In this document: positions 52,401 to 60,564 of the stretch, piece after piece
Layout of the letters: the number at the start of each line of letters is the position of its first letter
Numbering within the stretch: the stretch's first letter is position 1
Source of the DNA: Cryobacterium psychrophilum
GTDB lineage: Bacteria > Actinomycetota > Actinomycetes > Actinomycetales > Microbacteriaceae
Direction of reading: 5' to 3'
Assembly: GCF_004365915.1 (NCBI RefSeq)
Contig: NZ_SODI01000001.1
Location: 1,116,001-1,180,000 of the forward strand
DNA: 64,000 nucleotides
Made by a program: the position numbers and the translations under genes
Notes under the pieces: model-generated
The model's input: only the letters and a program-made list of their open reading frames with translations
What the model was told of the DNA's origin: nothing
The model's database searches: none

Positions 52401-53190
52401 CGGCCATGGCATCGAGCAGCGGGTGCTCAAGCTTGCGGGCATCGGCTGCGAGGGCGCGTCCCACGTCGGCAAACGATGACACCACGAGGCGTGGCACGAC
52501 TTGGAACCATGGCAGGTGCGAGGTCAACCCGCGCAGCCGGTCGATCACCGGTTGCGGTTTGAAGGCCCCATTCGTCACAGCGAGGGCCACGAAGGCGTCC
52601 GCGTCGAGGGTGATCTGGAACTGGTCGTGCAGGGCCCTGGCGAGCTCGGGGTTCAGGAAGGGCTGACCCTTGAGCTTGAGTTCATAGTCGCGACCGTAGC
52701 GACGGATGGCGAGCGGACGCAGCAGCACCGGCGCGAGAAAGTCCACGTCGTTGAAGCGCCACTCGGCGAGACCGATTCCCAGATTGACCGACTCAATGCC
52801 GCGCATCGAGCGCAGCTCAATGCCCTTTTGGGTGATTTCGTTGGCGGCGAGGCGTGCGTTGCGAAGCGCCAGCTCGTCACGAATGAGGTTGGACAACAGC
52901 GTGGTCTTGCCGGATATGAATTGCGGAAGACCACCGGGGTGGGTTGCGCTCAACTCGATGCGCGTGCGCGGGCTGTCGCTGAAGTGCAACAGCGGGGAAC
53001 GACCGCCGAGCTGCCCGAGTTCGTCGCGCCAGCGTTGCCAGGCCGGCTCAGCGATATTGCCGGCCACGAGCGAGGGATCACCCAGGCTCAGCGCGTGCGG
53101 GCTGGTCGAGTTTTGCGGGTCGGGTGAGGGGACGTCCGCGTACTTCGACAGCACATCGTCGTCGTCTTGTTTTCTATCGAGGTGCCACAC
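49420..53190 (-). CDS. Large helicase-like protein with degenerate ATP motifs and C-terminal nuclease-like domain
   Basis: A 1256-aa protein. The N-terminal region resembles DUF4011 (SPLLHFSDSPRTRIEL, FISGKTTLLSNLI). A superfamily-1 helicase core follows, of the Upf1/Sen1 kind. The Walker A position at about residues 319-328 reads TLPGTGGTQT, with Gly where the catalytic Lys should be. The Walker B position reads LLVDAGATT instead of VDEA, and the next motif is GDPVTQTP. Later helicase motifs (RSYRAGGEDLAELVNHRFY, SIGYGRTPHG) remain. The last 80 residues (LRESLRLRPEVLRRLGWHYLR, VHSFELFSNP) look like a Vsr/DUF559-type nuclease fold. Start GTG 53190. Probably a DNA- or RNA-associated scaffold; ATPase activity is doubtful. 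Confidence 0.8.
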   Translation of the reverse strand: MWHLDRKQDDDDVLSKYADVPSPDPQNSTSPHALSLGDPSLVAGNIAEPAWQRWRDELGQLGGRSPLLHFSDSPRTRIELSATHPGGLPQFISGKTTLLSNLIRDELALRNARLAANEITQKGIELRSMRGIESVNLGIGLAEWRFNDVDFLAPVLLRPLAIRRYGRDYELKLKGQPFLNPELARALHDQFQITLDADAFVALAVTNGAFKPQPVIDRLRGLTSHLPWFQVVPRLVVSSFADVGRALAADARKLEHPLLDAMAGNHNARQNVETAYNPVVPIGQDARPPATDVLLLDADPEQENVVAQIAAGNSLVVKTLPGTGGTQTIVNAIGSLIAQHKRVLVVSARRSSLDGIAHRLVQVGLPGVAVTPRTLKRDLIQSITRNEKATQPRVSDVDDALVRLRKVLLDYRSALTRRDSALGVSVLDALGELARLAQLSPPPATTARLDRNALELLAHSRPAAAATLIKAAALGEFRYGPGDSPWYGASFTSTADASNAHQLAKRIDQTELPRLLERAAGLVGQTRLRPFESIAELGVYLRLLLDIRETLDKFQPAVYDRSLTELITATSSRRESSEMTSANRRRLRKLADEYLRPGVRVSDMNESLHRIQQQRTLWQRYAAAGVTPEVPVGINDVHVAYQRVSEDLGLLDVPLGATGTTRALVSRPIKELIYTVTGLAADSEVLANLHERTALLATLRENNLDPLMTDLSQRHVSEQNVAAELELAWWQSVLEIMLSGDRALLNANTGVLDRLEADFKLVDEAHASATGQLLAWLLAETWKIGVVDWPEEADQLRRLLRADRATPARLNDVAPHLGSVLAPVWLASPYEMAGISDLINFDTVLLVDAGATTLAENVGAIRRGKQIVAFGDPVTQTPSLFETGIRDLAEPGSEPAFTVDAMHADSALARLGELLPTLTLTRSYRAGGEDLAELVNHRFYGGRIDSLPWAGSYLGHGSLSINYVAGGRGMPDADSGAIESVDAEVVKVVELVLDHAVKRPRESLMVITASARHSVRVHQAVLAAFAKRTDLSDFILKDRAEPFTVLTLEQAVAQSRDRVIFSIGYGRTPHGRLLSNFGSLGEPGGERLLAIGMTRARRSMDIVSCFRPSDIEADRQRHGILALAQVLSETEARGVEVQVPDASESMLVDLAGRLERLGLTVTLGHRGKLALAASHNGRAIVVETDAVVGRASLRESLRLRPEVLRRLGWHYLRVHSFELFSNPDAVAARVASIAGLQPTSAATGPTAQIDPQRPTE

Positions 53191-53305
53191 AGGGATACCC
53201 TAAGTGCCGAACATGGCAATCGTCGTCAAGCGGCCGGGGTTTCGTGCGTTTTCAACGGGATTTGTCAAGCCGCGCGCCCGATTGGCCCAAACTCGCGCCG
53301 CAGGC

Positions 53306-54322
53306 CTACAGCCAATTGCGCTTCTTGAAGGCGCGGTAGAGCACGACGCCAAGCACAGTCATGAGGCCGAGGGCCAGCGGGTACCCGTACGTCCAGTCGA
53401 GTTCTGGCATATTCCGAAAGTTCATGCCGTAGATGGTTCCCACGAGGGCCGGGGCGAAGAGAATCGCTGCCCAACTGGAGATCTTCTTCACCTCCTCGCT
53501 CTGCGCGAGACCCGTTTCGCCCAGCTTGCGCATCTCGTCGTTCTGCGCCTGGGCAACGAGGGTGCTGTGCACGGTGAGGGCGCTCTGCAGGAGCTGACGG
53601 AAGGCATCCGCTCTCTCGACCACCCGCAGGGCGTGATCGAGTACGTCGCGCAGGTGGCGGTGTAGCTCGAGGTCAACGTTGTATTTGTCGAATCCGCGCT
53701 GCACGGACTCAAAGATGGCCACAAGAGGCTGGGTCGCCCGCTGGAACTCGATCACTTCACGCGACAGGGCGTAAATGCGCAGCGACACCGCGGGATCACC
53801 GTCGAAGAGCTGATCCTCGATCTCGTCAATATCGTTCTGGAGCCCCGCGACGACGGGGGCGTATTCGTCGACGACCTGGTCGAGGATTGCGTACAACACG
53901 GCCTCCGGGCCGAGCGCGAGCAGGTGCGGTGTCTCCTCCATGCGCTTGCGAACCCTGGCCAGGTCAGGCGACTCCGCGTGACGCACGGTCACCACGAAAT
54001 CGGGGCCAACGAAAATGTGCAGTTCACCGAACTCCACGCGCTCGTCAGCGTCGACATATCGGGCCGGTCGCAGCACGATGAACAACGTGTCGGTGTAGCG
54101 CTCGATCTTCGCGCGTTGATGGCCGGCCAGCGTGTCGTCGACCGCGAGCCCGTGCAGGTTGAATTCGGCGGCGACCGATCGGATCTCCTCCTCGCTCGGT
54201 CGGTACAGGCCGATCCAGGCGAAGCCGTCGTGCGCCTTCATGGCCGCGAAGGTGTCGTGCAGCGTGTCGTGGGTCGCGACCCGCTGCCCCTCCACATAGA
54301 CCGCGTTGTCGATCAGTGCCAT
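53306..54322 (-). CDS. corA: CorA-family magnesium/cobalt channel
   Basis: A 338-aa pentameric channel protein. A long cytoplasmic domain with helices (EIEDQLFDGDPAVSLRIYAL and onwards) leads to two C-terminal membrane segments with the signature YGMNF between them, and the basic tail AFKKRNWL. The length and GMN motif are standard. GGGAGAAGA stands before the ATG. It is divergent from the phosphopantetheinyl transferase gene, 65 bp away. Confidence 0.95.
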   Translation of the reverse strand: MALIDNAVYVEGQRVATHDTLHDTFAAMKAHDGFAWIGLYRPSEEEIRSVAAEFNLHGLAVDDTLAGHQRAKIERYTDTLFIVLRPARYVDADERVEFGELHIFVGPDFVVTVRHAESPDLARVRKRMEETPHLLALGPEAVLYAILDQVVDEYAPVVAGLQNDIDEIEDQLFDGDPAVSLRIYALSREVIEFQRATQPLVAIFESVQRGFDKYNVDLELHRHLRDVLDHALRVVERADAFRQLLQSALTVHSTLVAQAQNDEMRKLGETGLAQSEEVKKISSWAAILFAPALVGTIYGMNFRNMPELDWTYGYPLALGLMTVLGVVLYRAFKKRNWL

Positions 54323-54387
54323 TCTTCTCCCTTATATGGCTGTCATTCTGCCACCAGTCGCTCGGTCGACCGGCATAGGCTCTGGCT

Positions 54388-55005
54388 GTGCAGAACAACT
54401 ACCCAACGGATGTCACGGTGCGCGTTCGCGCGCGCGGCACCACCAAGGCTGCCGATTATGCCCTATTGGCCGAGGCGGTCGCCGACGCGGCAATGCTGCA
54501 GCGGGCCGGAATCGAGATCACGCAGCACTGTGCGTATTGCGGAGCCACCGAGCACGGTCGCCCGTTCGTCACCGCTCCCCCGGACCTCGCCGATACCGTT
54601 CACGTCAGCCTGAGCCGCGCGGGCGGCCTTACCGCCATGGCCGTGTCATTCGACGGCCCCGTGGGAATCGACATCGAGGACATTGCCGCCGTGCGCCGCG
54701 CCGGCTTCGATGAGGTGGCTTTCAACGCGGCGGAACGCTCCGAACTGGCTCACCTCGCTGCCGCCGAGGGCGATCACGCCCGTGCCGTGCTCTGGACGCG
54801 GAAAGAGGCCATTCTCAAGCTCACCGGCGACGGCCTGCGGGTGGACCCGCGCGAACTCAACCCTTCGGTCGCCGGACTCACCCCCCTCTCTTGGCCCGGT
54901 GCGCGCGTCGACATGACCCACGTTCGCCTGACGCCCATCACCCTCGGGCACGCGGGCCTCGTCGGAACACTCGCTCATCTGCCGAAGGAGGATCCCGCGC
55001 CCTGA
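54388..55005 (+). CDS. 4'-phosphopantetheinyl transferase
   Basis: A 205-aa enzyme that attaches phosphopantetheine from CoA to a carrier-protein serine. The metal and CoA residues are visible in VGIDIEDIAAVRRAGFDE (Asp, Glu) and the catalytic block is WTRKEAILKLTGDGL. The length is like Sfp-type enzymes of the shorter kind. Start is GTG 54388 with a weak ribosome site. Its most likely client is the peptidyl carrier domain (Ser571) of the synthetase at 56428-60435, two genes away on the opposite strand. It may also serve the fatty acid synthase carrier. Confidence 0.9.
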   Translation: MQNNYPTDVTVRVRARGTTKAADYALLAEAVADAAMLQRAGIEITQHCAYCGATEHGRPFVTAPPDLADTVHVSLSRAGGLTAMAVSFDGPVGIDIEDIAAVRRAGFDEVAFNAAERSELAHLAAAEGDHARAVLWTRKEAILKLTGDGLRVDPRELNPSVAGLTPLSWPGARVDMTHVRLTPITLGHAGLVGTLAHLPKEDPAP

Positions 55006-55019
55006 AACCGCCCCCGAAA

Positions 55020-55057
55020 TCGGTGGTCGCTACGGTAACCGGTGTAGCGACCACCGA
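55020..55057. repeat. Strong palindrome between convergent genes
   Basis: TCGGTGGTCGCTAC (55020-55033) and GTAGCGACCACCGA (55044-55057) are exact 14-bp reverse complements around GGTAACCGGT. It lies between two convergent stops (55005 and 55089), so it may work as a bidirectional terminator, but no T-run follows. It shares the word GTCGCTAC with the palindromic element at 45507-45597 (read from its right arm), so it may be a member of a repeat family. Confidence 0.65.
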
Positions 55058-55088
55058 AACCGGGCGCGGCCGCGCATCCGGGCGCGGG

Positions 55089-56417
55089 TCAGAGGATGGG
55101 GAGGGCGGCCTGGCGGATCCACCGGTCAATGGACGTGCCGATAACGCGGCTGCCGGTGTGCTCGGCGAAGAACGTGATGAAGGCATCCGTTGTGACGTGG
55201 CCGTGTCGAAAGGCCAATGTGTACGCCCGAAGTGCGGAGAAGAACGCCTCGTCGCCAAGCGACACGCGAATGGCATGCAGTGCCAGCGCCCCGCGCTTGT
55301 AGACCCGGTCGTCGAACATGTCGCGCGGACCGGCGTCTCCCACGACGAGGTCTTTGGGCAGCTTGTTGAGCTCGTTGCGGTACGCGCGGGCGTTCTGGTC
55401 GGCGGTCAGCCCCCCGCGCTGCTCCTCCCAGAGCCATTCGGCGTAGCAGGCAAAGCCTTCCTGCAGCCAGATGTCCCGCCAGTGCGACACCGTGAGGCTG
55501 TTGCCGTACCACTGGTGTGCGAGTTCGTGGGCGATAAGCCGATCGCTGCCGTGCTCACCGTCGGCGTGATTGCGCCCGAACACGGCGAGGCCGTGGGCCT
55601 CCAGAGGAATCTCAAGCTCGTCGTCGGTCACCACGACGGAGTAGGACGAGAACGGGTACGGCCCGAACTTCTCGGAGAAGAACGTGATCATCTCGCCGAG
55701 GCGCCCAAAGTCGGTCGCCACCTTGCTCGTGTGGTTCGCGGGGAAGAAGATGCTCTGCGCCACCGGTGCGGCGGCCAGGTCCCGGCGGCGGTAGCGCCCG
55801 ATGGACACGGCGGCGAGGTAGGTGGCCACCGGTTCGTTCACGGCGAAGGTCCAGGTCGTACGACCCGACCGAGCCGACTGCGACACGAGCGGCCCGTTGG
55901 AGATGACGGTGTAGCCCGATTCGCACGTCACGCTGATGCGATAGGTGGCCTTGTTACTCGGATGGTCATTGCAGGGAAACCAGGTTTGCGCGCCGATGGG
56001 CTGTCCGGAGACGAGCACGCCGTCGTCGAGCTCTTCCCAGCCCACCTCGCCCCACGCGCTGCGCACCGGGTGGGGCGCGCCGCGGTATCGCACGAGAACC
56101 TCGAAGGATTCCCCCGGCTCGAGCGTCGTCGCGGTCGTGATCACCAGTTTGCGTGAGGCCTGGGAGATCTTCCGCGCCGCCACCCCGTTCACGGTCACCT
56201 TGTCTACCGTGAGCCCCGCGCAATCGAGGCTGAAGCGATCGAGCCGGCTCGTGGCCCGTGCCGTGATGGTTGCGGTGGCGTTGAGTCGATTCGTGGCCAC
56301 CCGGTAATCGAGGGCGAGGTCGTAGTGCTCAGCGAGATAGCCGCCGTTGCCGCTCGTTGGAGTGTACGGGTCTCCGGCCGATGCGGAGCCGTAGTTGGGC
56401 GGGGTCGTCGAAGGCAT
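55089..56417 (-). CDS. M1-family zinc metallopeptidase
   Basis: A 442-aa aminopeptidase-like protein. The zinc site is HELAHQWYG with the third ligand Glu in WLQEGFACYAEWL, 18 residues after the motif. The N-terminal beta domain (LDYRVATNRLNATATITARA) is typical of M1 enzymes, but the large C-terminal domain is missing, as in the short actinobacterial group. No signal peptide is seen. It starts 10 bp after the stop of the Pls-like synthetase in the same direction. In poly-epsilon-lysine producers an M1-type polymer-degrading aminopeptidase gene is reported near the synthetase, so a self-protection or trimming role is likely. Confidence 0.92.
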   Translation of the reverse strand: MPSTTPPNYGSASAGDPYTPTSGNGGYLAEHYDLALDYRVATNRLNATATITARATSRLDRFSLDCAGLTVDKVTVNGVAARKISQASRKLVITTATTLEPGESFEVLVRYRGAPHPVRSAWGEVGWEELDDGVLVSGQPIGAQTWFPCNDHPSNKATYRISVTCESGYTVISNGPLVSQSARSGRTTWTFAVNEPVATYLAAVSIGRYRRRDLAAAPVAQSIFFPANHTSKVATDFGRLGEMITFFSEKFGPYPFSSYSVVVTDDELEIPLEAHGLAVFGRNHADGEHGSDRLIAHELAHQWYGNSLTVSHWRDIWLQEGFACYAEWLWEEQRGGLTADQNARAYRNELNKLPKDLVVGDAGPRDMFDDRVYKRGALALHAIRVSLGDEAFFSALRAYTLAFRHGHVTTDAFITFFAEHTGSRVIGTSIDRWIRQAALPIL

Positions 56418-56427
56418 AAACGTCCAA

Positions 56428-59400
56428 CTATTTCATGGCCGGCTGGGCACCGGCGAATTGCTCGTCCCACGGCGGATTGTGCCACGGTGAAATGGGGTTG
56501 CCCGACCACACGGAACCGGTCGGTACACGTTCGCCGCGCATCACGAGGGAGGAGGGTCCCACGGTCGATCCCTCATCCACCGAAGCGGCGGGCAGGATCA
56601 CGCTGTGCGGGCCGAGCGTCGACCCTGCGCCCATGGCCACCGTGTCGAGCTGCATGATGCGGTCGTGAAACAGGTGCGTTTGCACGACGCACCCGCGGTT
56701 CACGGTCACGCCATCCTCAAGGGTCACGAGGTCTGCTTCCGGCAGCCAGTACGACTCGCACCACACACCTCGGCCCACCTTCGCGCCGAGGGTGCGCAGC
56801 CACACGGCGAGCGCGGGCGTTCCCGCGGCCTTCGCCGCAAACCACGGCCGGGCCACGATCTCCACAAAACTGTCCGACACCTCGTTGCGCCAGATGAACG
56901 ATGACCACAACGGATGCTCCGTGGCGGTGATCCGCCCCACGAGCAGCCACTTGGCCACCGTCGTCGCGGCGGCGGCCACCGCCCCCGCCGCGAGCAGAAC
57001 CACGCCGGACAGCGTGATCGCCCAGCCGAGACCGAGGGTGATCCACAGCCACTCGAGGCCGCCGAGCACGCCGAGGCCCACCCAGGCGGTAACGATCGCG
57101 GGGACCAGCCGCAGGATCTCCCACAGTGTCCTCGCCACCTTGAGCTGCACGGGCGGGTCGAACGTGCGGGCTTCGTCGGCATCCGTTGTCGTGCGTCGCA
57201 GCCGTGCCGCGGGGTTGCCGAGCCAGCTGGAGCCGCGCTTGGCCTTGCGCGGTGTGGACGAGAGCACGGCCACGAGGCCGTTGCGGGGCACGGTACGGCC
57301 CGGGCCCGCCATGCCGCTGTTGCCGAGGAACGCCCGTCGACCGACCTTGGCCGGGCCGATGTGCAACCATCCGCCGCCGAGTTCGTAACACGCCACCATG
57401 GTGTCGTCGGCGAGGAAGGCGTACGGCGCGATGGTCGTGAGTGAGGGGATCAGCAGAACGGTGCTCGCTTCGACGCCCGGTCCCACTTTGGCTCCGAGCA
57501 GCCGCAGCCACGCGGGTGTGAACAGGCTCGCGAAGAGGGGGAACAGCACGTCGCGGGTGCCGTCGAGCAGTCGCTCGGTCATCCAGACCTGCCAGCCAAT
57601 GCGACTGCGCACCGGGTAATAGCCTTCCCGGAGCCCGATGCTGAGGGACCGCACCGCGCCGATCACGAGCAGCGCGTAGAACACGCCGCCCACGACAACG
57701 GCGACAGGCATCATGGCGGCGGCGCGCAGCAGTGCAGAGCCCAGCGAGTCGGCGTTGCCGATGGCGAGGCCGAGAAGCAGCGCCCCGAGCCCGATCGCGA
57801 GCGCCGGGATACCGGTCAGGGTGATCGATCCGGCCGCGAACAGGGCGAGCCAGCGGCGGCCGGCGCTCGGGCGGGCGGCTGGCCAGGACGACTTTGCCGA
57901 GCCCACGCGGCGGGCCGGCGATCCGGCCCAGCGTTCCCCGGCCGGTACGGCGTCGCTCACGGCCGCGCCCGGTTCGATCTGGGCGCCGTTTCCGATGTGA
58001 GCGCCGCCGAGCAGGGTGCTGCGGGAGCCGATCTTCGCATCGGCGCCGATGTGCACGTGGCCGATGCGCAGAATGTCGCCGTCAATCCAGTACCCGGCGA
58101 GGTCGCTCTCCGGTTCGATGGCGGCCTGCGACCCGATCGAGAGCATCCCGGTGACGGGTGGAAGCGTGTGCAGGTCAACATCGCGGCCGATCTGGGCGCC
58201 GAGGGCGCGGGCGTAGTAGCTGATCCATGGCGCCCCGGCCAGGCTCTGTGCGTCGACAAGAAGTGCGACCTGCTCGGCGAGCCACAACCGCAGGTGTATG
58301 GAACCGCCTCGGGGATAGTTACCGGGTTTCAGGCCATGCAGCAGCATCCGCGCGGCAACGACCGAGATCGCCATCTTTCCGGGAGGAGTGACGAAGAGAA
58401 TGAACCCGGCCAGCACGCCCCACCATGACGCCGTAGGCACAACGGTGGATGCGCCCCAGGCCGCGAGCAGGTTGTTCGCCACGGCCAGGTAGACCAGCCA
58501 GCGGATGCCGACGAGCGCGTGCAACGGGATCCCCAGCAGCGTCTGGGCGAACTGGCTGCCGCGCGGCGTGGGAAGCACCTGTCGAGTGACAACAGGAACG
58601 CCGGGTGTGCGGGCGTCGAGCTCCTCCGCGAGGGAACCGATGCGCGGGTAGTCATAGATGTCGGCGACCGTGGTTTCGGAGAAACGCTCGCGCACCGCGG
58701 AGACGAATTGGGCGGCGGAGAGCGAGCCACCGCCGTGGGCGAAGAAGTCGTCGTCGGGGCCGGAGACGGCAACACCGAGAATGGCGGCCCACTTCTCGGC
58801 GAGCCACCCGGCCGTGGGGCTGAGCTCGCTCGCGCCGCCCTCATCGATTGTCACGGGAAGCGGCCAGGGCAGGGCCGCGCGGTCGACCTTGCCGGACGTG
58901 CGGGTGGGCAGTTCGGGAACGATCGCGAGCAGGGGCACGAGGGCGGCCGGAAGTTCTTCGCGGAGTCGGTCCATGGCGCGGCCGCGGTCGAAGCCGTGCG
59001 GGGCATCCGCGTGACCGGCAGCGGTCAGCGCGATGTAGCCGACGAGAACGTGGTTGCCGGCCGGGGTGGTCTGCACGACGGCGACGCCGCCGGCGACCCC
59101 GGCGAGCGACTGCAGTGCGGCGTCGACCTCGCCGAGTTCAATACGGCGACCGCCGAGTTTCACCTGGTCGTCGGCGCGCCCCACGAACACGAGCCCGGCC
59201 GCTTCGAAGCGCACCAGGTCGCCGCTGCGGTAGGCGCGTTCCCAGCCGAGCCCGGCGTGCGCGGCGTATTTCTCGGCGTCTTTTGCCGGGTCGAGGTAGC
59301 GGGCGAGTCCGACACCGCCGATGATGAGCTCGCCGGTTTCACCTTCGGCCACGCGCCGGCCCGACGCATCAACGACGGCGAGGTTCCAGCCGTCGAGCGG

Positions 59401-60435
59401 CAGACCGATGCGCACGAGGTTTTCGGTGCCGAGCAGTGCCCCGCACGCCACGACGGTGGCCTCGGTGGGGCCGTAGGTGTTCCACACCTCACGATCGCGA
59501 TCGGTGATGCGGGCCACGAGGTCGGGCGGGCAGGCCTCACCACCAAAGATGACGAGGCGCACGCGTTCGAGCGCGTCCTGCGGCCACAGCGCGGCGAGGG
59601 TGGGCACGGTGGAGACGACGGTGATGCCGTGGGCGATGATCCAGGGTCCGAGGTCTGCCCCGGAGCGCACGAGGGAGCGCGGGGCGGGAACGAGGCAGGC
59701 ACCGTTGCGCCAGGCGAGCCACATCTCTTCGCAGCTCGCGTCGAAGGCCACCGAGAGGCCCGCGAGCACGCGGTCGCCGGTCCCGATCGGTTCGTTGCGC
59801 AGGAAGAGGCCGGCCTCGGCGTCGACGAACGCCGCTGCGGAGCGGTGGGTGACGGCCACGCCCTTGGGCACGCCGGTTGAGCCGGACGTGAAGATCACCC
59901 AGGCGTCATCGTCGGGTGTGGGAATCATGCCCGTGGGAAGGACGAGGCCCGGGTCTTCGTTGGCGGGCAGGCCACGGGCGGCGAGGGCGGCGCCGTCGAC
60001 GACGTCCCGCACCTCGAACACGGCCCTGGGGCCGATGATGCCCACAACTCCGGCCTCGGTGAAGACGAGCCGCGCGCGTTCCTCCGGGTCATCGGCGTCG
60101 ACGGGCACGTAGGCGGCGCCCACGAGCAGGGTCGCGAGGATGGAGACGTAGAGGTCACGGGTTCCCGAGGGGATGCGAATGCCTACGTTGTCACCGCGAC
60201 GCACGCCACTGCGGCTGAGGCGGATGGCCTGGTCGTTCACGAGCAGCATCAGCCCGCGGTAGCTGATGCCGCCGGCCGCGTCTTCGAGCGCGAGCACCTC
60301 GGGGTGCAGCTCGGCGGTCGCGGCGAGGATGTCGGCGAGGGTGCGTGCAGGCGTGACCCGCGACCCGGCTTCGAGCACCCGCTGCGCGTGTCCGCTTCGG
60401 TTGCGATGCTTCTCGTCTGTGGTGCTCTGGTTCAC
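56428..60435 (-). CDS. Pls/PosA-type membrane nonribosomal peptide synthetase
   Basis: A 1335-aa synthetase for a homopoly(amino acid). Domains in order: adenylation (about residues 30-525), with FTSGSTGVPKGVAVTH, NTYGPTEATV, YRSGDLVRF, VKLGGRRIELGEVDAAL and the catalytic Lys of TSGKVDR. Then a carrier domain (about 540-620) with Ser571 in FFAHGGGSLSA. Then a C-terminal half with about six membrane segments and three hexapeptide-like stretches (for example LGGAHIGNGAQIEPG and VVQTHLFHDRIMQ). The layout is that of poly-epsilon-lysine synthetase relatives, not a modular peptide synthetase. Start GTG 60435 is set by AGGGGAG just upstream. An M1 peptidase follows, and the transferase that activates the carrier is nearby. 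Confidence 0.92.
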   Translation of the reverse strand: MNQSTTDEKHRNRSGHAQRVLEAGSRVTPARTLADILAATAELHPEVLALEDAAGGISYRGLMLLVNDQAIRLSRSGVRRGDNVGIRIPSGTRDLYVSILATLLVGAAYVPVDADDPEERARLVFTEAGVVGIIGPRAVFEVRDVVDGAALAARGLPANEDPGLVLPTGMIPTPDDDAWVIFTSGSTGVPKGVAVTHRSAAAFVDAEAGLFLRNEPIGTGDRVLAGLSVAFDASCEEMWLAWRNGACLVPAPRSLVRSGADLGPWIIAHGITVVSTVPTLAALWPQDALERVRLVIFGGEACPPDLVARITDRDREVWNTYGPTEATVVACGALLGTENLVRIGLPLDGWNLAVVDASGRRVAEGETGELIIGGVGLARYLDPAKDAEKYAAHAGLGWERAYRSGDLVRFEAAGLVFVGRADDQVKLGGRRIELGEVDAALQSLAGVAGGVAVVQTTPAGNHVLVGYIALTAAGHADAPHGFDRGRAMDRLREELPAALVPLLAIVPELPTRTSGKVDRAALPWPLPVTIDEGGASELSPTAGWLAEKWAAILGVAVSGPDDDFFAHGGGSLSAAQFVSAVRERFSETTVADIYDYPRIGSLAEELDARTPGVPVVTRQVLPTPRGSQFAQTLLGIPLHALVGIRWLVYLAVANNLLAAWGASTVVPTASWWGVLAGFILFVTPPGKMAISVVAARMLLHGLKPGNYPRGGSIHLRLWLAEQVALLVDAQSLAGAPWISYYARALGAQIGRDVDLHTLPPVTGMLSIGSQAAIEPESDLAGYWIDGDILRIGHVHIGADAKIGSRSTLLGGAHIGNGAQIEPGAAVSDAVPAGERWAGSPARRVGSAKSSWPAARPSAGRRWLALFAAGSITLTGIPALAIGLGALLLGLAIGNADSLGSALLRAAAMMPVAVVVGGVFYALLVIGAVRSLSIGLREGYYPVRSRIGWQVWMTERLLDGTRDVLFPLFASLFTPAWLRLLGAKVGPGVEASTVLLIPSLTTIAPYAFLADDTMVACYELGGGWLHIGPAKVGRRAFLGNSGMAGPGRTVPRNGLVAVLSSTPRKAKRGSSWLGNPAARLRRTTTDADEARTFDPPVQLKVARTLWEILRLVPAIVTAWVGLGVLGGLEWLWITLGLGWAITLSGVVLLAAGAVAAAATTVAKWLLVGRITATEHPLWSSFIWRNEVSDSFVEIVARPWFAAKAAGTPALAVWLRTLGAKVGRGVWCESYWLPEADLVTLEDGVTVNRGCVVQTHLFHDRIMQLDTVAMGAGSTLGPHSVILPAASVDEGSTVGPSSLVMRGERVPTGSVWSGNPISPWHNPPWDEQFAGAQPAMK

Positions 60436-60564
60436 GGGGGCTCCCCTATATCGCTCGCCCTCATCGGCCGCGCAAGGCCCCAGTTTAGAGGTTGGAGGTG
60501 TCACCCGGGCGCGCTGGCGTACCATCAGCCCGTGGCACCCGGTGACCGAGTCGTCCGCGATCTC

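Noticed and set aside
58519..59880. A 453-codon open frame on the plus strand inside the Pls-like gene
   Set aside because: It has shadow composition and no motif, and the opposite strand encodes a full adenylation domain with every core motif.
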